A stretch of 36,928 nt of DNA from JBBSQE01 sp038258095 (GCA_038258095.1 JBBSQE010000007.1:1-36928), one strand, 5' to 3'. Positions 1 through 8,300 are shown, counted from the first letter of the stretch. Notes: generated by a model from the sequence alone, not told the origin. Program-made: numbers and translations.

Positions 1-107
1 CCCGGACCTGTAGGGCTTAACCCGGACCCTGGTCAGGCGATGCGGTCGATCGCGTCCTTGGCCTCGGGGGGCCCGCACCCGGTCTGACCGTCCATGCGCG
101 CCGCAGT

Positions 108-605
108 CTATTTCCGCGGGCAGCGGCTGAGCGCCTTCGCATAGAAGGAGAAGTACTCATCCCAGTGGCGGTCCCAGTAGGCCGTCTCGTGACCCCCGGC
201 GGAGTGGCGCACCGTGAGGTCCGCGCCGGCAGAGCGGAGTGCTGCTTCCATCGCATCGATTCCCGGGATGAATGGATCGCTTGATCCCGAGTCGAGCCAG
301 ACCGGCTCGCCGAGGTAGGGGCCGGGGTCAGTCCGGGCGGCTTCGATCACATCAATTCGCTCGAAGTCCTCGGCGTCGTCGAACGCGCCCGGCGCGGTCT
401 CGCCGCCCGTATTCCAGAGCGCTGGGGAGTGCCCACCGACGGCACAGAAGCGGCTGGGATGGTGGAGGGCGATGTCAAACGCGCCGAAGCCGCCCATCGA
501 GATGCCGCCGATCGCCACCCGCCTCGGGTCGGCGTTGGCCTCGTCGGCCACCCGCGGGATCACCTCTTTCACCACATAGGCATCCCAGTTGCCAGCATCG
601 CGCTG
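108..605 (-). pseudogene. Alpha/beta-hydrolase (esterase) C-terminal fragment
   Basis: The reading frame encodes about the last 165 residues of an esterase-like alpha/beta hydrolase. Visible are the nucleophile elbow GGISMGGFG (GxSxG), an acid loop with GSSDPF, and the catalytic histidine in AGGHETAYW, so all three triad residues remain. The preceding N-terminal half of the fold (first strands, oxyanion loop with an HG motif) is absent. Upstream, the frame stays open to about 863, but the translation there is Arg/Ser/Pro-rich and unlike a hydrolase, and another frame carries an unrelated membrane-segment end. A GTG in the VVKE stretch could start a short product, but a 165-residue protein without the oxyanion half should not fold normally. 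I read it as a 5'-truncated gene remnant. The catalytic assignment follows from family motifs; loss of function is inferred. Confidence 0.65.
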
Positions 606-615
606 GCTTGGAGGC

Positions 616-786
616 TCAGGCGCCGTGAGCGGTGCTCTGCTCACCGACTCGGCGGCGCACCCAGAGGACGAGATCCGTGAGGGCGGCGCCTGCCAGCAGG
701 ACCGGAAAGAGGATCGTCGCGAGGATGAACGGGAGAACCTCGGGGGAGCTGCCGCGTACTCGCCGAAAGACCCGCGGGCCCGCTGG
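616..786 (-). pseudogene. C-terminal fragment of an unknown membrane protein
   Basis: In a third frame on the minus strand, just before the truncated esterase, about 57 codons end in TGA at 618-616. They encode one strongly hydrophobic helix (LPFILATILFPVLLAGAALT) followed by the basic stop-transfer WVRRR, the pattern of a single-pass membrane anchor close to a C-terminus. The frame opens only at about 816 after an in-frame TGA and has no ATG, GTG or TTG before the helix, so it is not a stand-alone gene as read. It may be the tail of a gene whose body was deleted or shifted out of frame in the event that removed the start of the adjacent esterase. I do not recognise the family. Confidence 0.35.
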
Positions 787-986
787 GGCCTTCGTCTGGG
801 AACAGTGGACCCGCCGTCACCGGCCTGACGCGCACGAGCCGATCCTATTTGGATGGCGATCAACCGACCGGCCCCCGAAACGTCAATTCGGGCACCGCCC
901 CGGTGCCCGATCTGCTCCTCGGCGTCTATTGGCGGAGCCGGACCCGGCAGCGCTCGAGTCGGCAGGCCTCGGCGGCCGAGGCCCCG

Positions 987-1016
987 GGGCGCCCGCCCGA
1001 ATCCCAGCGGGCGCCC
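987..1016 (-). terminator. GC-rich hairpin downstream of the lipoprotein gene
   Basis: A perfect 10-bp inverted repeat (GGGCGCCCGC / GCGGGCGCCC) with a 10-nt loop lies 22 bp beyond the stop of the lipoprotein gene on its 3' side. There is no T-run, so it is a terminator-like stem rather than a textbook intrinsic terminator. A second, 7-bp stem (CTCAGGT / ACCTGAG, 1026-1047) overlaps the lipoprotein stop codon. I see no gene in the rest of 864-1037. Confidence 0.45.
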
Positions 1017-1037
1017 GGTCTCGGCCTCAGGTGTTGC

Positions 1038-1433
1038 TCAACCTGAGCCCTTCAGCGCCGAGACTGCCGCATTTGCAGCTGCCTGGCACGCCTGGACCGC
1101 CGCGTCCTTGGCGGCGCCGTCCGGGGCCGCATCGGCCTGCGTCTCGCACTGCTCGAATGCGCTCTTCGCGGCGGTGCAGCCAGCCTTGCCGGCTGCTTCT
1201 CCGGCCGGTGTGCCCGAGATGGCGTCGATGCACGCGTTGTAGACGTCATCCGGCGTCTGTGCGTCGCCGTTCGAGTTGCCGTCCGACTCGGTGGCAGATG
1301 TGTCGGCGCCGCTCGTCGAGCCGGTGTCTGCGCTCGTCGAGCTTGATGAACTGCTGTCACTTCCACACCCGGCGGCAATCAGGCCGAAGGCCATCAGTGC
1401 AACAAGCACGCCCAGCCATTCACGCTTTCTCAT
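1038..1433 (-). CDS. Small secreted lipoprotein, unknown function
   Basis: 131 residues. The N-terminus MRKREW, a hydrophobic stretch and LIAAGC form a type II (lipoprotein) signal peptide, with Cys23 as the predicted lipidated residue. A Ser/Thr/Gly/Asp-rich linker (residues about 24-60) leads to a small alanine-rich, probably helical domain with four cysteines (NACID, AGCTA, EQCET, QACQA) that could form two disulfides. This start is chosen over an upstream one because AAGGAG lies 5 bases before this ATG and the signal peptide begins here. It is surface-attached if the lipobox is used. I do not recognise the domain. It is a single gene between two hairpins and the crotonase gene, all on the minus strand. 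Confidence 0.8.
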   Translation of the reverse strand: MRKREWLGVLVALMAFGLIAAGCGSDSSSSSSTSADTGSTSGADTSATESDGNSNGDAQTPDDVYNACIDAISGTPAGEAAGKAGCTAAKSAFEQCETQADAAPDGAAKDAAVQACQAAANAAVSALKGSG

Positions 1434-1559
1434 CGTTTCTCCTTCGTAGCCTTTCCCACGGCGATCGCCGTGTGGGGAAGACCCTATTCCCACCTCGGAG
1501 GACCGGGTAAGGGGGGTAAACCGACAGGTTCAGCGCGTCCAGAATCCACTGGCCGCCGG

Positions 1560-2453
1560 TCAGGGCTCGATGACGTTCGCCGGGTCCGGTTTCTCGTCGT
1601 CCGGCGCTTGGCTGTAGTCGCCGAAGGGCCCGTCGCGCCCGGCGACCGCGTCCGGCACCCCCTCGGCCTCGGCCCGGGAGATGAACTCGCGCGCCTCGGG
1701 AATGTTCCGCATCAGCCCGTCGAGGATCGGTCCGAGCGTCTGCGTGGACGCCAGCCCCATGTTCTCGTAGGCCTGGTTGACCATCAACTTCATCGCGGCG
1801 AGCTGGGCGAGCGGGATCCGGACGAGCTCCTGCGCTCGTCGGTCAACCGTTTCTTCGAGGTCGGCGAATGGGACCGCCTCGTTGATCAGCTCGATATCGG
1901 CGGCACGGCGCCCGGACAGGGGCTTGCCACTCAGGGCGTGCTCCTTCGCCTTTGCGAGACCGAGACGGTAGATCCACATGCCCGAGAGGTAGGCGCCCCA
2001 CATGCGTGAGTAGGGAGTGCCGATGCGGGCATCCTCGCTGGCGATGACGAGGTCGGCGCAGAGCGCGAAGTCGCTGCCGCCCCCGACGCACCATCCGTGG
2101 ACCTGGGCGATCACGGGCTTCGGGCAGCGCCAGATGCTCATGAATTTCTGCGTCGGCGCGAGGGCCGGCGCTGTCGCGGCGATCATGTCCTTGCCGGGGT
2201 CCCACTCGCCGTCCGTGGTCAGTTGCTCGTCCCAATGGTGAAACCCGCCGCCGAAGTCGTACCCCGCGCAGAAGGAGCGCCCGGCCCCTCGCAGCACGAT
2301 CGCCTTCACCTCGGGGTCGCGAGTGGCGAGGTCGACCGCGGCTTCCACCTCGTCGGGCATCGGCGGCACGATCGTGTTGAGCGCATCCGGCCTGTTGAGA
2401 GTGATCGTCGCCACCGAGCCGTCGGTTGCGTAGAGGATCGTCTTGAAGCTCAC
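1560..2453 (-). CDS. Enoyl-CoA hydratase/isomerase (crotonase) family protein
   Basis: 297 residues with the crotonase fold, a GTG start and no strong ribosome site. It has the oxyanion-hole strands GAGRSFCAGYDF and HGWCVGGGSDFALCADLVIA, which bind the acyl-CoA thioester carbonyl, and the TLNRPDALN motif near the N-terminus. In classical hydratases GGG is followed by the catalytic Glu (GGCELA); here that place is Asp (GGGSDFAL), and the second Glu region reads GTPYSRMWG. The reaction may therefore differ from simple hydration (isomerase, hydrolase or another crotonase activity). The C-terminal tail (about residues 240-297) is longer and more polar than usual. The neighbouring genes on the same strand are unrelated. 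Family certain, substrate unknown. Confidence 0.9.
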   Translation of the reverse strand: MSFKTILYATDGSVATITLNRPDALNTIVPPMPDEVEAAVDLATRDPEVKAIVLRGAGRSFCAGYDFGGGFHHWDEQLTTDGEWDPGKDMIAATAPALAPTQKFMSIWRCPKPVIAQVHGWCVGGGSDFALCADLVIASEDARIGTPYSRMWGAYLSGMWIYRLGLAKAKEHALSGKPLSGRRAADIELINEAVPFADLEETVDRRAQELVRIPLAQLAAMKLMVNQAYENMGLASTQTLGPILDGLMRNIPEAREFISRAEAEGVPDAVAGRDGPFGDYSQAPDDEKPDPANVIEP

Positions 2454-2548
2454 GGTGAGGCCACCCTATGGCTCTCTCAGCTTGCCCATGGGCTTCCTCT
2501 CGTCCGTTCGTTCCCCGGTCGCAGTGAGACTCTCGGCGGAGAGCGGAT

Positions 2549-4006
2549 TCATCGGTGGCCCCCGGGTTGGCGGCCGCCCTTCGGTGGCGGTTGACGAAGG
2601 AGCCTGGTCGCAACCCCCTGGATGGTCTGTTCCCCGTAGAGCATCGAGGGGTCGCCGTCGGTCAGCACAGCGATCGTCAGCCGGCGACCGTGGCCCTCCA
2701 GGCGTGCGACCTGGTGTACGAGCTGCCCTCGGCCTGTCCCGCGCCAGCCGCCCTTGAAGAAGACCCGCCAGCCGCGCGGACGGGCAGCCGGCGGAATGCC
2801 CCAGCTCTCGTAGCCGACGATGTGCGAAAGCAGGCGGCGGGCGTACCCGTCGAACCGGCGTGCGACGAGCCGGTCCATCGCCGAGAAGAACCGGGCCTGA
2901 TCGGAAGCGCTGAACATCGCTTCCGTCCAGCGTCCGCTGACCGTGAAGTCACCCATTCGGGCCCGCGTCGCCAGACGGCGAAGCGGCTTGTCGCCAACCC
3001 GGGCATAAACGGCGTCGACCGCCTGGTTGTCGGACAGGTGGATCATCGGCGCCAGGATCGCCCGGTCCCCGGGACCGAGCCCATGGTGGCGGTGCGCCAG
3101 TCCGTTTAGATAGGCGACGAGCAGCATCGCTTTGACCACGCTGGCGCTGACGAATCGCCGGTGCAGATGGGCGCCCCGCAGCCGGCCCCGCGAGTCGACG
3201 ATCGCGAACGCGGTGTAGCCGGCCCGCTCGTGCAGATAGGCTCGCGCTGCCCGGATCGCGCCGGGGGCCGGATAGCCCCGGGGGCCGTTGCCCCGCCCCT
3301 GGTAGAGGGCGCCTCTGTGCGTCCGGAAGCGGTGAGGGTTGCACCTCGGGTGAGCACCCGGAGGGCCCATGACCGACTGATGAGGAGCGCGGAAGCAGGC
3401 GGCGAAACGAAACGGGCCTTGGGGAGCATCGATGACCGTCGCGAAGCGGGTCACTCCGCGCCGCGGCTCGCTCGTCCGCGACCGGCTCACGCGCCGCAGC
3501 CTCCCGCGCCGTCCTCTGCCCACATACCAGGTGACCCTCCTCCCCGCCCAGCGAAGGTCGCGGGGATGCCGAGTCCGGATCGCGATCCTAACCCGACCGC
3601 CGTCGAGGTAGGCGACGTTTCTGGTGATCGCCTCCCTCACGAACACCGTAGTCACCCGGCTCGTCACCTGGCGGTCGGCCACGAGAGCCACCCGGTAGGA
3701 GACGTTGCGGTCCGGCGAGACCGAGAACGAGAAGGAGCCGTCGGCACCGGTCCTGGTTACCCTCACGCCGACCGGCTTCCCGCGTGGATAGACGTCTGCG
3801 AGAAGGCGGATCCCGATCCCGTCCTCGCCACCCGCGCTCTCGCCGAGCCGGCCCGAGATACGCACGGATTGTCCGAGCTCGACCGTGGTTCTGACTGCCC
3901 TGACCGTGAGTGTTGTCGCCGATGCGCCGGAGACGAGCTGGGGGACCCACAGCGAGGCCGCTGCGACGATCAGGGCAACGACACCATGTCGCGCCGGGCG
4001 AGTCAT
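2549..4006 (-). CDS. Secreted serine hydrolase, beta-lactamase/transpeptidase fold
   Basis: 485 residues. The N-terminus (MTRPARHGVVALIVAAAS...) is a signal peptide. Residues about 30-200 are beta-rich, resembling bacterial Ig-like/carboxypeptidase-regulatory repeats (TLTVRAVRTTVELGQSVRISGRL is typical, quoted here in part). The C-terminal half carries the penicillin-recognising signature: SVVK (Ser289-x-x-Lys292), SDN (325-327) and KGG (418-420) in place of KTG, so it belongs to the class A beta-lactamase-like/serine hydrolase group. The SxxK-SDN distance (36 residues) is shorter than in true class A beta-lactamases (about 60), so resistance activity is doubtful; a wall-associated peptidase or esterase is as likely. 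The gene is divergent from the DksA-like gene across 77 bp. Confidence 0.85.
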   Translation of the reverse strand: MTRPARHGVVALIVAAASLWVPQLVSGASATTLTVRAVRTTVELGQSVRISGRLGESAGGEDGIGIRLLADVYPRGKPVGVRVTRTGADGSFSFSVSPDRNVSYRVALVADRQVTSRVTTVFVREAITRNVAYLDGGRVRIAIRTRHPRDLRWAGRRVTWYVGRGRRGRLRRVSRSRTSEPRRGVTRFATVIDAPQGPFRFAACFRAPHQSVMGPPGAHPRCNPHRFRTHRGALYQGRGNGPRGYPAPGAIRAARAYLHERAGYTAFAIVDSRGRLRGAHLHRRFVSASVVKAMLLVAYLNGLAHRHHGLGPGDRAILAPMIHLSDNQAVDAVYARVGDKPLRRLATRARMGDFTVSGRWTEAMFSASDQARFFSAMDRLVARRFDGYARRLLSHIVGYESWGIPPAARPRGWRVFFKGGWRGTGRGQLVHQVARLEGHGRRLTIAVLTDGDPSMLYGEQTIQGVATRLLRQPPPKGGRQPGGHR

Positions 4007-4083
4007 CCGTTTGACCCTGAGAGCGATCTGCCGAGCCTATTCCGAGCCGGGGTCGCCCGGCTCACCTGAGCTACGGTGTCCCG

Positions 4084-4419
4084 ATGGATTCAGATCGAGC
4101 ACGGGAGTTGCTGGCCGGGGAGCGCAAGCGCATCGAGGAGGCGATCGCGAGCGCGAGACGGGATGAGCCCGAGGAGGCTGACAGTCGCGTCGAGCCTGGG
4201 GATCGCGGGTCCGAGAACCTCATGCAGGACGAGCTCGATGCGGGGCTGAACGAGGGCCACGAGCAGCAGCTGGCCGCGCTCGAGCGCGCCGAGGAACGGC
4301 TCGCCGCCGGAACCTACGGCCGCTCGGTGGACAGTGGGGAGTCGATTCCCGATCAGCGGCTCGAGGCCCATCCGACCGCCGAGCGGACCGTCGAAGAAGA
4401 GGGCCGCCCTCCGAAGTAG
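4084..4419 (+). CDS. DksA/TraR-like protein lacking the zinc-finger cysteines
   Basis: 111 residues. The layout is that of the short TraR/DksA family: an N-terminal helical region rich in Glu/Arg, the central helix ending LERAEERLAAGTYG, then the segment that normally holds a C4 zinc finger. In the family this reads roughly GTYGxCxxCGxPIxxxRLxAxPxAxxCxxC; here it is GTYGRSVDSGESIPDQRLEAHP followed by TAERTV and an acidic tail, so the CxxC is SxxS and the second pair is also gone. The rest of the finger region is well kept, so this is a recognisable but zinc-less member. Such proteins act on RNA polymerase through its secondary channel; whether this one does is unknown. No strong ribosome site is seen. 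Confidence 0.75.
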   Translation: MDSDRARELLAGERKRIEEAIASARRDEPEEADSRVEPGDRGSENLMQDELDAGLNEGHEQQLAALERAEERLAAGTYGRSVDSGESIPDQRLEAHPTAERTVEEEGRPPK

Positions 4420-4481
4420 CTGTCGATCCGGTCGACTTCCGTTCGTCTCATGGGAAACCAAAGACGACAGGAGGCAAGAGC

Positions 4482-4838
4482 GTGAAGTACATGCTGCTGA
4501 TCCATCAAGGGACGACCCCGCTGCCGGGGTCAGATGAGTGGGACGCGCTATCCGACGAGGAGCGGAACGTCGTCTACGCTGCCTACCAGGCGATCAACGA
4601 GACGCCGGGCGTTGAGCCGGGCGTCCGGATGGAGTCTCCGGAGACGGCGACGACGGTCCGCGTCGAGGAGGGAAGCGCCCTGACGACCGACGGTCCCTTC
4701 GCCGAGACGAAGGAGGCGATCGGCGGCTATCTGTTCTTCGAGGTGGATGACCTCGATGCCGCCATCGAGCTCGCCGCGAAGGTGCCTGCCGCCGCCATGG
4801 GCGGGGCGGTCGAGATCCGCCCGTTAGTGGAGCGGTAG
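4482..4838 (+). CDS. YCII/DGPF-domain protein, sigma-factor partner
   Basis: 118 residues, GTG start with AGGAGG at 4469-4474 (7-nt spacer). It begins MKYMLLIHQG and contains the family hallmark TTDGPFAETKEAIGGYLFFEV, a dimeric ferredoxin-like alpha/beta fold known as YCII-related or DGPF. This family is almost always encoded directly before ECF42-type sigma factors in actinobacteria, as here. Its role is unproven; it has been proposed as an accessory or sensor protein for the sigma factor. The stop codon TAG lies 2 bases before the proposed start of the sigma factor, so the pair is surely cotranscribed and probably translationally coupled. Confidence 0.9.
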   Translation: MKYMLLIHQGTTPLPGSDEWDALSDEERNVVYAAYQAINETPGVEPGVRMESPETATTVRVEEGSALTTDGPFAETKEAIGGYLFFEVDDLDAAIELAAKVPAAAMGGAVEIRPLVER

Positions 4839-4840
4839 CG

Positions 4841-6046
4841 ATTCTCGAGCAGTCCTTTCGCGATAACTGGGGCTTCGTCCTCGCGTCCCTGATCGGCTAT
4901 CTCGGCGACTTCGAGCTCGCCGAGGACGCCGCTCAGGAGGCCTTTGCGATCGCGGCGGAGCGATGGCCGCGCGAGGGAGCGCCCGCCAACCCGAGGGCCT
5001 GGCTGGTGACGACGGGGCGCAACCGTGCGATCGACCGCATCCGCCGCAACCGGACTCTCGCCGAGAAGACCCGGATGCTCGACGTTCCCGAGCCCGTGGA
5101 GGACGAGGTGGACGTGGACGTGACGCCATTCCCCGATGAGCGACTCGAGCTCATCTTCACCTGTTGCCACCCGGCGCTTCAGACCGAAGCCCAGGTCGCG
5201 CTGACCCTCAGGACCCTCGGCGGGCTGACGACAGGCGAGATCGCCCGTGCCTTTCTCGTTTCCGATACGACGATGGCCCAGCGGCTCGTTCGCGCGAAGA
5301 TGAAGATCAGGGCGGCGGGGATCCCATTCCGGGTGCCACCGGATCACCTCCTACCGGACCGGCTCGCCGCCGCTCTCGCCGTCATCTACCTGATCTTCAA
5401 CGAGGGGTATGGAGGGCGCGGGGACCTGGCGACTGAGGCGATCCGGTTGGGCAAGGGGATGGCGGAGCTGATGCCCAACGAGCCGGAGGTCCACGGGTTG
5501 CTCGCGATGATGCTGCTCGTGGATGCGCGCCGAGAAGCGCGGTTTCGCGACGGAGACCTGGTCCTGCTGGACGATCAGGACCGCTCGCTATGGAACCAGG
5601 CGGGGATCGAGGCCGGCCGCGCGAGTCTCGGCCGCGCCTTTGCGATGCGGGGTCGCGGCTCCTATGTCCTACAGGCGGCGATCGCTTCGCTGCACGCAGA
5701 CGAGCCGCGCGACTGGGTCGAGATCGCGGCCCTCTACGGCGAGCTTGCGCGGATGACCGAGTCTCCGGTGGTGGAGCTGAACCGTGCGGTTGCCGTGGCC
5801 GAGGCGGAGGGCCCGGAGGCCGGCCTCGCCATCGTCGACCGGCTCGAACTTGACGGGTACCGGTATCTGCACTCGACCAGGGGCGAGCTGTTGAGGCGTC
5901 TCGGCCGCGACCGGGAGGCGAGCGACGCGCTCCGGAGGGCCCTTGCCCTCGTCACGGACGATGCCGAGCGCCGCCTCCTGGAGCGCCGGCTAGCCGAGTG
6001 CCACCTCGACGGCAAGCGAGACTCCCGCGACGACGAGCACGGCTGA
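4841..6046 (+). CDS. ECF42-type RNA polymerase sigma factor, AUU start proposed
   Basis: About 401 residues. Sigma region 2 is at residues about 5-70 (GDFELAEDAAQEAFAIAAERWP, then NPRAWLVTTGRNRAIDRIRR), region 4 at about 110-165 (LRTLGGLTTGEIARAFLVSD, then TTMAQRLVRAKMKIR), followed by a long C-terminal extension with the family signature AVIYLIFNEGYGG and helical repeats that replace an anti-sigma factor in ECF42 proteins. Homology begins within a few codons of 4841, but this frame holds no ATG, GTG or TTG between the TGA at 4748 and a GTG at 5006, which would delete region 2. ATT at 4841 is preceded by GGAG (4829-4832, 8-nt spacer) and is the best start. An indel or a frameshift fusion with the YCII gene are alternatives. 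The 3' end overlaps the convergent permease gene by 57 bp. Confidence 0.85.
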   Translation: MLEQSFRDNWGFVLASLIGYLGDFELAEDAAQEAFAIAAERWPREGAPANPRAWLVTTGRNRAIDRIRRNRTLAEKTRMLDVPEPVEDEVDVDVTPFPDERLELIFTCCHPALQTEAQVALTLRTLGGLTTGEIARAFLVSDTTMAQRLVRAKMKIRAAGIPFRVPPDHLLPDRLAAALAVIYLIFNEGYGGRGDLATEAIRLGKGMAELMPNEPEVHGLLAMMLLVDARREARFRDGDLVLLDDQDRSLWNQAGIEAGRASLGRAFAMRGRGSYVLQAAIASLHADEPRDWVEIAALYGELARMTESPVVELNRAVAVAEAEGPEAGLAIVDRLELDGYRYLHSTRGELLRRLGRDREASDALRRALALVTDDAERRLLERRLAECHLDGKRDSRDDEHG

Positions 6047-6535
6047 CACGGCGCGTAGGAGCTGGCGGTCGCCCAGGCGCCCCGTGAGCCGGGCTCCCAT
6101 GCTGGCACCCGGAACGGCCCCGGCGACGCCGGCTCCGAGGATTCCCCAGTCCACTCCGCCGGCCAGGTGGCCGACCAGGCCCCCGATCCCGACGACCGCC
6201 CCGGCCGCCGCGTTCGTGCCGACCGCGTCACGTGGAGTCGTGCCCAGCCAGCGGACCATCGCAGGCAGCCGCAGCGTCCCTCCGACGAACGACGGCGGAG
6301 CCATCAGCCAGAAGAGGCGGGCGTTGACCCTCCCGGCTCGCAGGTGGGTGACCGATGACGTGAGAGTCGAGGCCGCGCTGATCGCGACGTTCGCGCCGGC
6401 GCCCGCCGAGGTCGAGCTCGCGAACTGGATCACGACCGGCAGCCGTAGGTTGCCCATGACGAGGCCGGCCACACCCCCGGCGATCGCCACCACGAAGGAC
6501 CAGAGGGCGACGACGATCAGCTCTGCGGGATCCAT
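5990..6535 (-). CDS. TauE/SafE-type membrane permease, short form
   Basis: 181 residues, a polytopic inner-membrane protein of the TSUP (sulfite exporter TauE/SafE) family. The first half shows the family repeat in degenerate form (VVAIAGGVAGLVMGNLRLPV, then ANVAISAASTLTSSVTHLRAG); the second half shows LPAMVRWLGTTPRDAVGTN, GHLAGGVDWGILGAG and GARLTGRLGDR. Family members usually have about 240-260 residues with two GxGGG-type repeats. Here the stretch between FWLMAPPSFVGG and TLRLPAMVRW seems to lack the end of repeat 1 and the start of repeat 2 (roughly 60-70 residues), as if an in-frame deletion had joined them. It may transport sulfur or organic acid anions or be non-functional. Its 3' end overlaps the sigma-factor gene tail to tail. 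Confidence 0.75.
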   Translation of the reverse strand: MDPAELIVVALWSFVVAIAGGVAGLVMGNLRLPVVIQFASSTSAGAGANVAISAASTLTSSVTHLRAGRVNARLFWLMAPPSFVGGTLRLPAMVRWLGTTPRDAVGTNAAAGAVVGIGGLVGHLAGGVDWGILGAGVAGAVPGASMGARLTGRLGDRQLLRAVSAVLVVAGVSLAVEVALG

Positions 6536-6590
6536 GGCGGCGCAAGGTAGTCGTCAGGGAGGCGGGGGCGGTGCCGCACTTCCGCCGTCT

Positions 6591-8225
6591 TCAGACGGTG
6601 GTGCTCTCGGATTCCGATTGGAGTGGCGCCGCCGGGAGGCTGCGGACGAGGAAGAGCGCCACGAGGACCATCAGCGCCGCCACGAGCAGCGCGGTCTTCA
6701 GAGCCTCGAGCTGCGATTCTGCGTAGTCGTCGGTGAGCGCTTGGGCCTCGGGGGGTGCGACCCCGGCTCGCTCCAGGGCGGTCTTGACGTCGGATTCGGA
6801 GACGACGGGCACGCCGTCCGGGGTCTTCGCGATCATTGCCTGCGCTGTCCCCGGGGAGACGGCCGGGTTGGCGGTGATCCGGTCGTGGAAGCCGCTGGTC
6901 AGGCCGGTGAGGAGGACCGCCCCGATCAGCGCCGTTCCAAGCGACGCGCCGATGTTCTGTGCAGTGCCCTGTAGGCCTCCGGCCTCGCCGGCCCGGGACT
7001 CACTGACCGAGGACATGATCACGTTGCCGAGCTGGGAGACGATGAGCCCGATTCCGAACCCGAACACCCCGATCGTCAGGGCGAACTTGTGAGAGTCGAG
7101 GCTGGGGGAGATCGTCGCAATCAGCCCGATGACGCCGAAGAAGAGGATCACGAGCCCGGTCGCGACCACTCCCCTGGGCGAGAACCGGTCGGCGAGTCGC
7201 GACCCTCCGAGCGCGGCGACGATCATCGTCAGCGACATCGGCAGGATCGAGATGCCGGTCTCCAGGGCGTCGTTCCCGAGGATGATCTGCAGGTAGAGGG
7301 GAATGACGAAGAAGGTCCCCATCAGGATCAGCTGTTGGCTCGCGAGCATGCTGAGCCCGCTGCGCAGCTGGCGGATGCCGAGCAACGCCGGGCGGAGGAG
7401 GGGATTGCCCCCGGCGGCTTCGACCCGCTCTTCCCAGATCTGGAATAGCCACAACAGAACGGCGCCGGCGGCCACCACGAACGGAACGGCCGAGAAACCG
7501 AACGGGGTGATCTCGGTTCCCCCGATCGTCAGCGCGCCGGAGGGGCGGATGAATCCCCACTCGCTCGCCTTGAGGATCCCGAGGACGACCAGCCCGAGGC
7601 CCGAGGCCGAGAGGAGGATGCCGATGCGGTCGAGGGCCGGCCTTTCCTCGGCGGGCGGAGCGTCGGCGATCTTCCGCACCGTCGTCAGGATGCCGAGGAC
7701 AACCACCGTCTCGGCGGCGAAGACGACGCGCCAGCTCAGCTCGGTCGTGACCCAGCCGCCGATCAACGGGCCCGCCGCCGCGCCCGCGGCCGCGATGCCC
7801 CCGAGAATCCCGTAGGCCTGGGCTCGCTGCGCCCCTTTGTAGTTGACGGCGGTCAGGGCGGCGATGGCGGGGATCACCAGCGTGGCGCCGAGCCCCTCGA
7901 CCAAGGACCAGCCGAAGAGCAGGACGGTCACATTCGGGCTCAGAGCGGTGATCAGCGAGCCGGCGCCGTAGATCGCGAGCCCGACCGAGAAGATCCGCCG
8001 GCGCCCGAACATGTCGCCGAGTTTGCCCCCGGTGAGCATGAAGGCGGCCATCACCAGGGCGTAGGCGGTGATCGCCAGCTGGACCGATGAGACCGTCGTA
8101 TCGAGGTCCTTGACGACCTGCGAGATCGATACGTTCATGACCGTCGTGTCGAGGACCATGATGAACTGGCCCGCCGCGAGCACGAGGATCACGGTCCATG
8201 GTGATCGCTCGGAGGTCCCTGTCAT
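6591..8225 (-). CDS. DHA2-family (14-TM) MFS multidrug exporter
   Basis: 544 residues. It matches the EmrB/QacA type of proton-driven drug exporter: TM1 with FIMVLDTTVMNVSI, motif A in the TM2-3 loop (GGKLGDMFGRRR), and motif C in TM5 (GAAAGPLIGGWVT). About 14 hydrophobic segments are visible, and a short periplasmic-facing insertion (about residues 455-505) precedes the last helix. The start at MTGTSERSPW is chosen because TM1 follows directly; the frame remains open upstream but the translation there is low-complexity antisense of the neighbouring gene. It is divergent from the F420-dependent oxidoreductase gene with 75 bp between starts, which suggests shared regulation, though I see no clear operator. 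Substrate unknown. Confidence 0.92.
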   Translation of the reverse strand: MTGTSERSPWTVILVLAAGQFIMVLDTTVMNVSISQVVKDLDTTVSSVQLAITAYALVMAAFMLTGGKLGDMFGRRRIFSVGLAIYGAGSLITALSPNVTVLLFGWSLVEGLGATLVIPAIAALTAVNYKGAQRAQAYGILGGIAAAGAAAGPLIGGWVTTELSWRVVFAAETVVVLGILTTVRKIADAPPAEERPALDRIGILLSASGLGLVVLGILKASEWGFIRPSGALTIGGTEITPFGFSAVPFVVAAGAVLLWLFQIWEERVEAAGGNPLLRPALLGIRQLRSGLSMLASQQLILMGTFFVIPLYLQIILGNDALETGISILPMSLTMIVAALGGSRLADRFSPRGVVATGLVILFFGVIGLIATISPSLDSHKFALTIGVFGFGIGLIVSQLGNVIMSSVSESRAGEAGGLQGTAQNIGASLGTALIGAVLLTGLTSGFHDRITANPAVSPGTAQAMIAKTPDGVPVVSESDVKTALERAGVAPPEAQALTDDYAESQLEALKTALLVAALMVLVALFLVRSLPAAPLQSESESTTV

Positions 8226-8300
8226 CGGGCGCGAGTCTATGCCCCGCCCGGTTCGGGGCCGCCGCGCGCGTCGTCGCCCAGACTCTGGTGGAATGGACGG

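Noticed and set aside
2549..4006. Antibiotic-resistance class A beta-lactamase
   Set aside because: SxxK, SDN and KGG are present, but the spacing is short and KTG is replaced, so a general serine hydrolase is the safer call.
4741..4840. YCII-sigma fusion by programmed frameshift
   Set aside because: No slippery heptamer or downstream structure stands out; AUU initiation or an indel is simpler, though fusion is not excluded.
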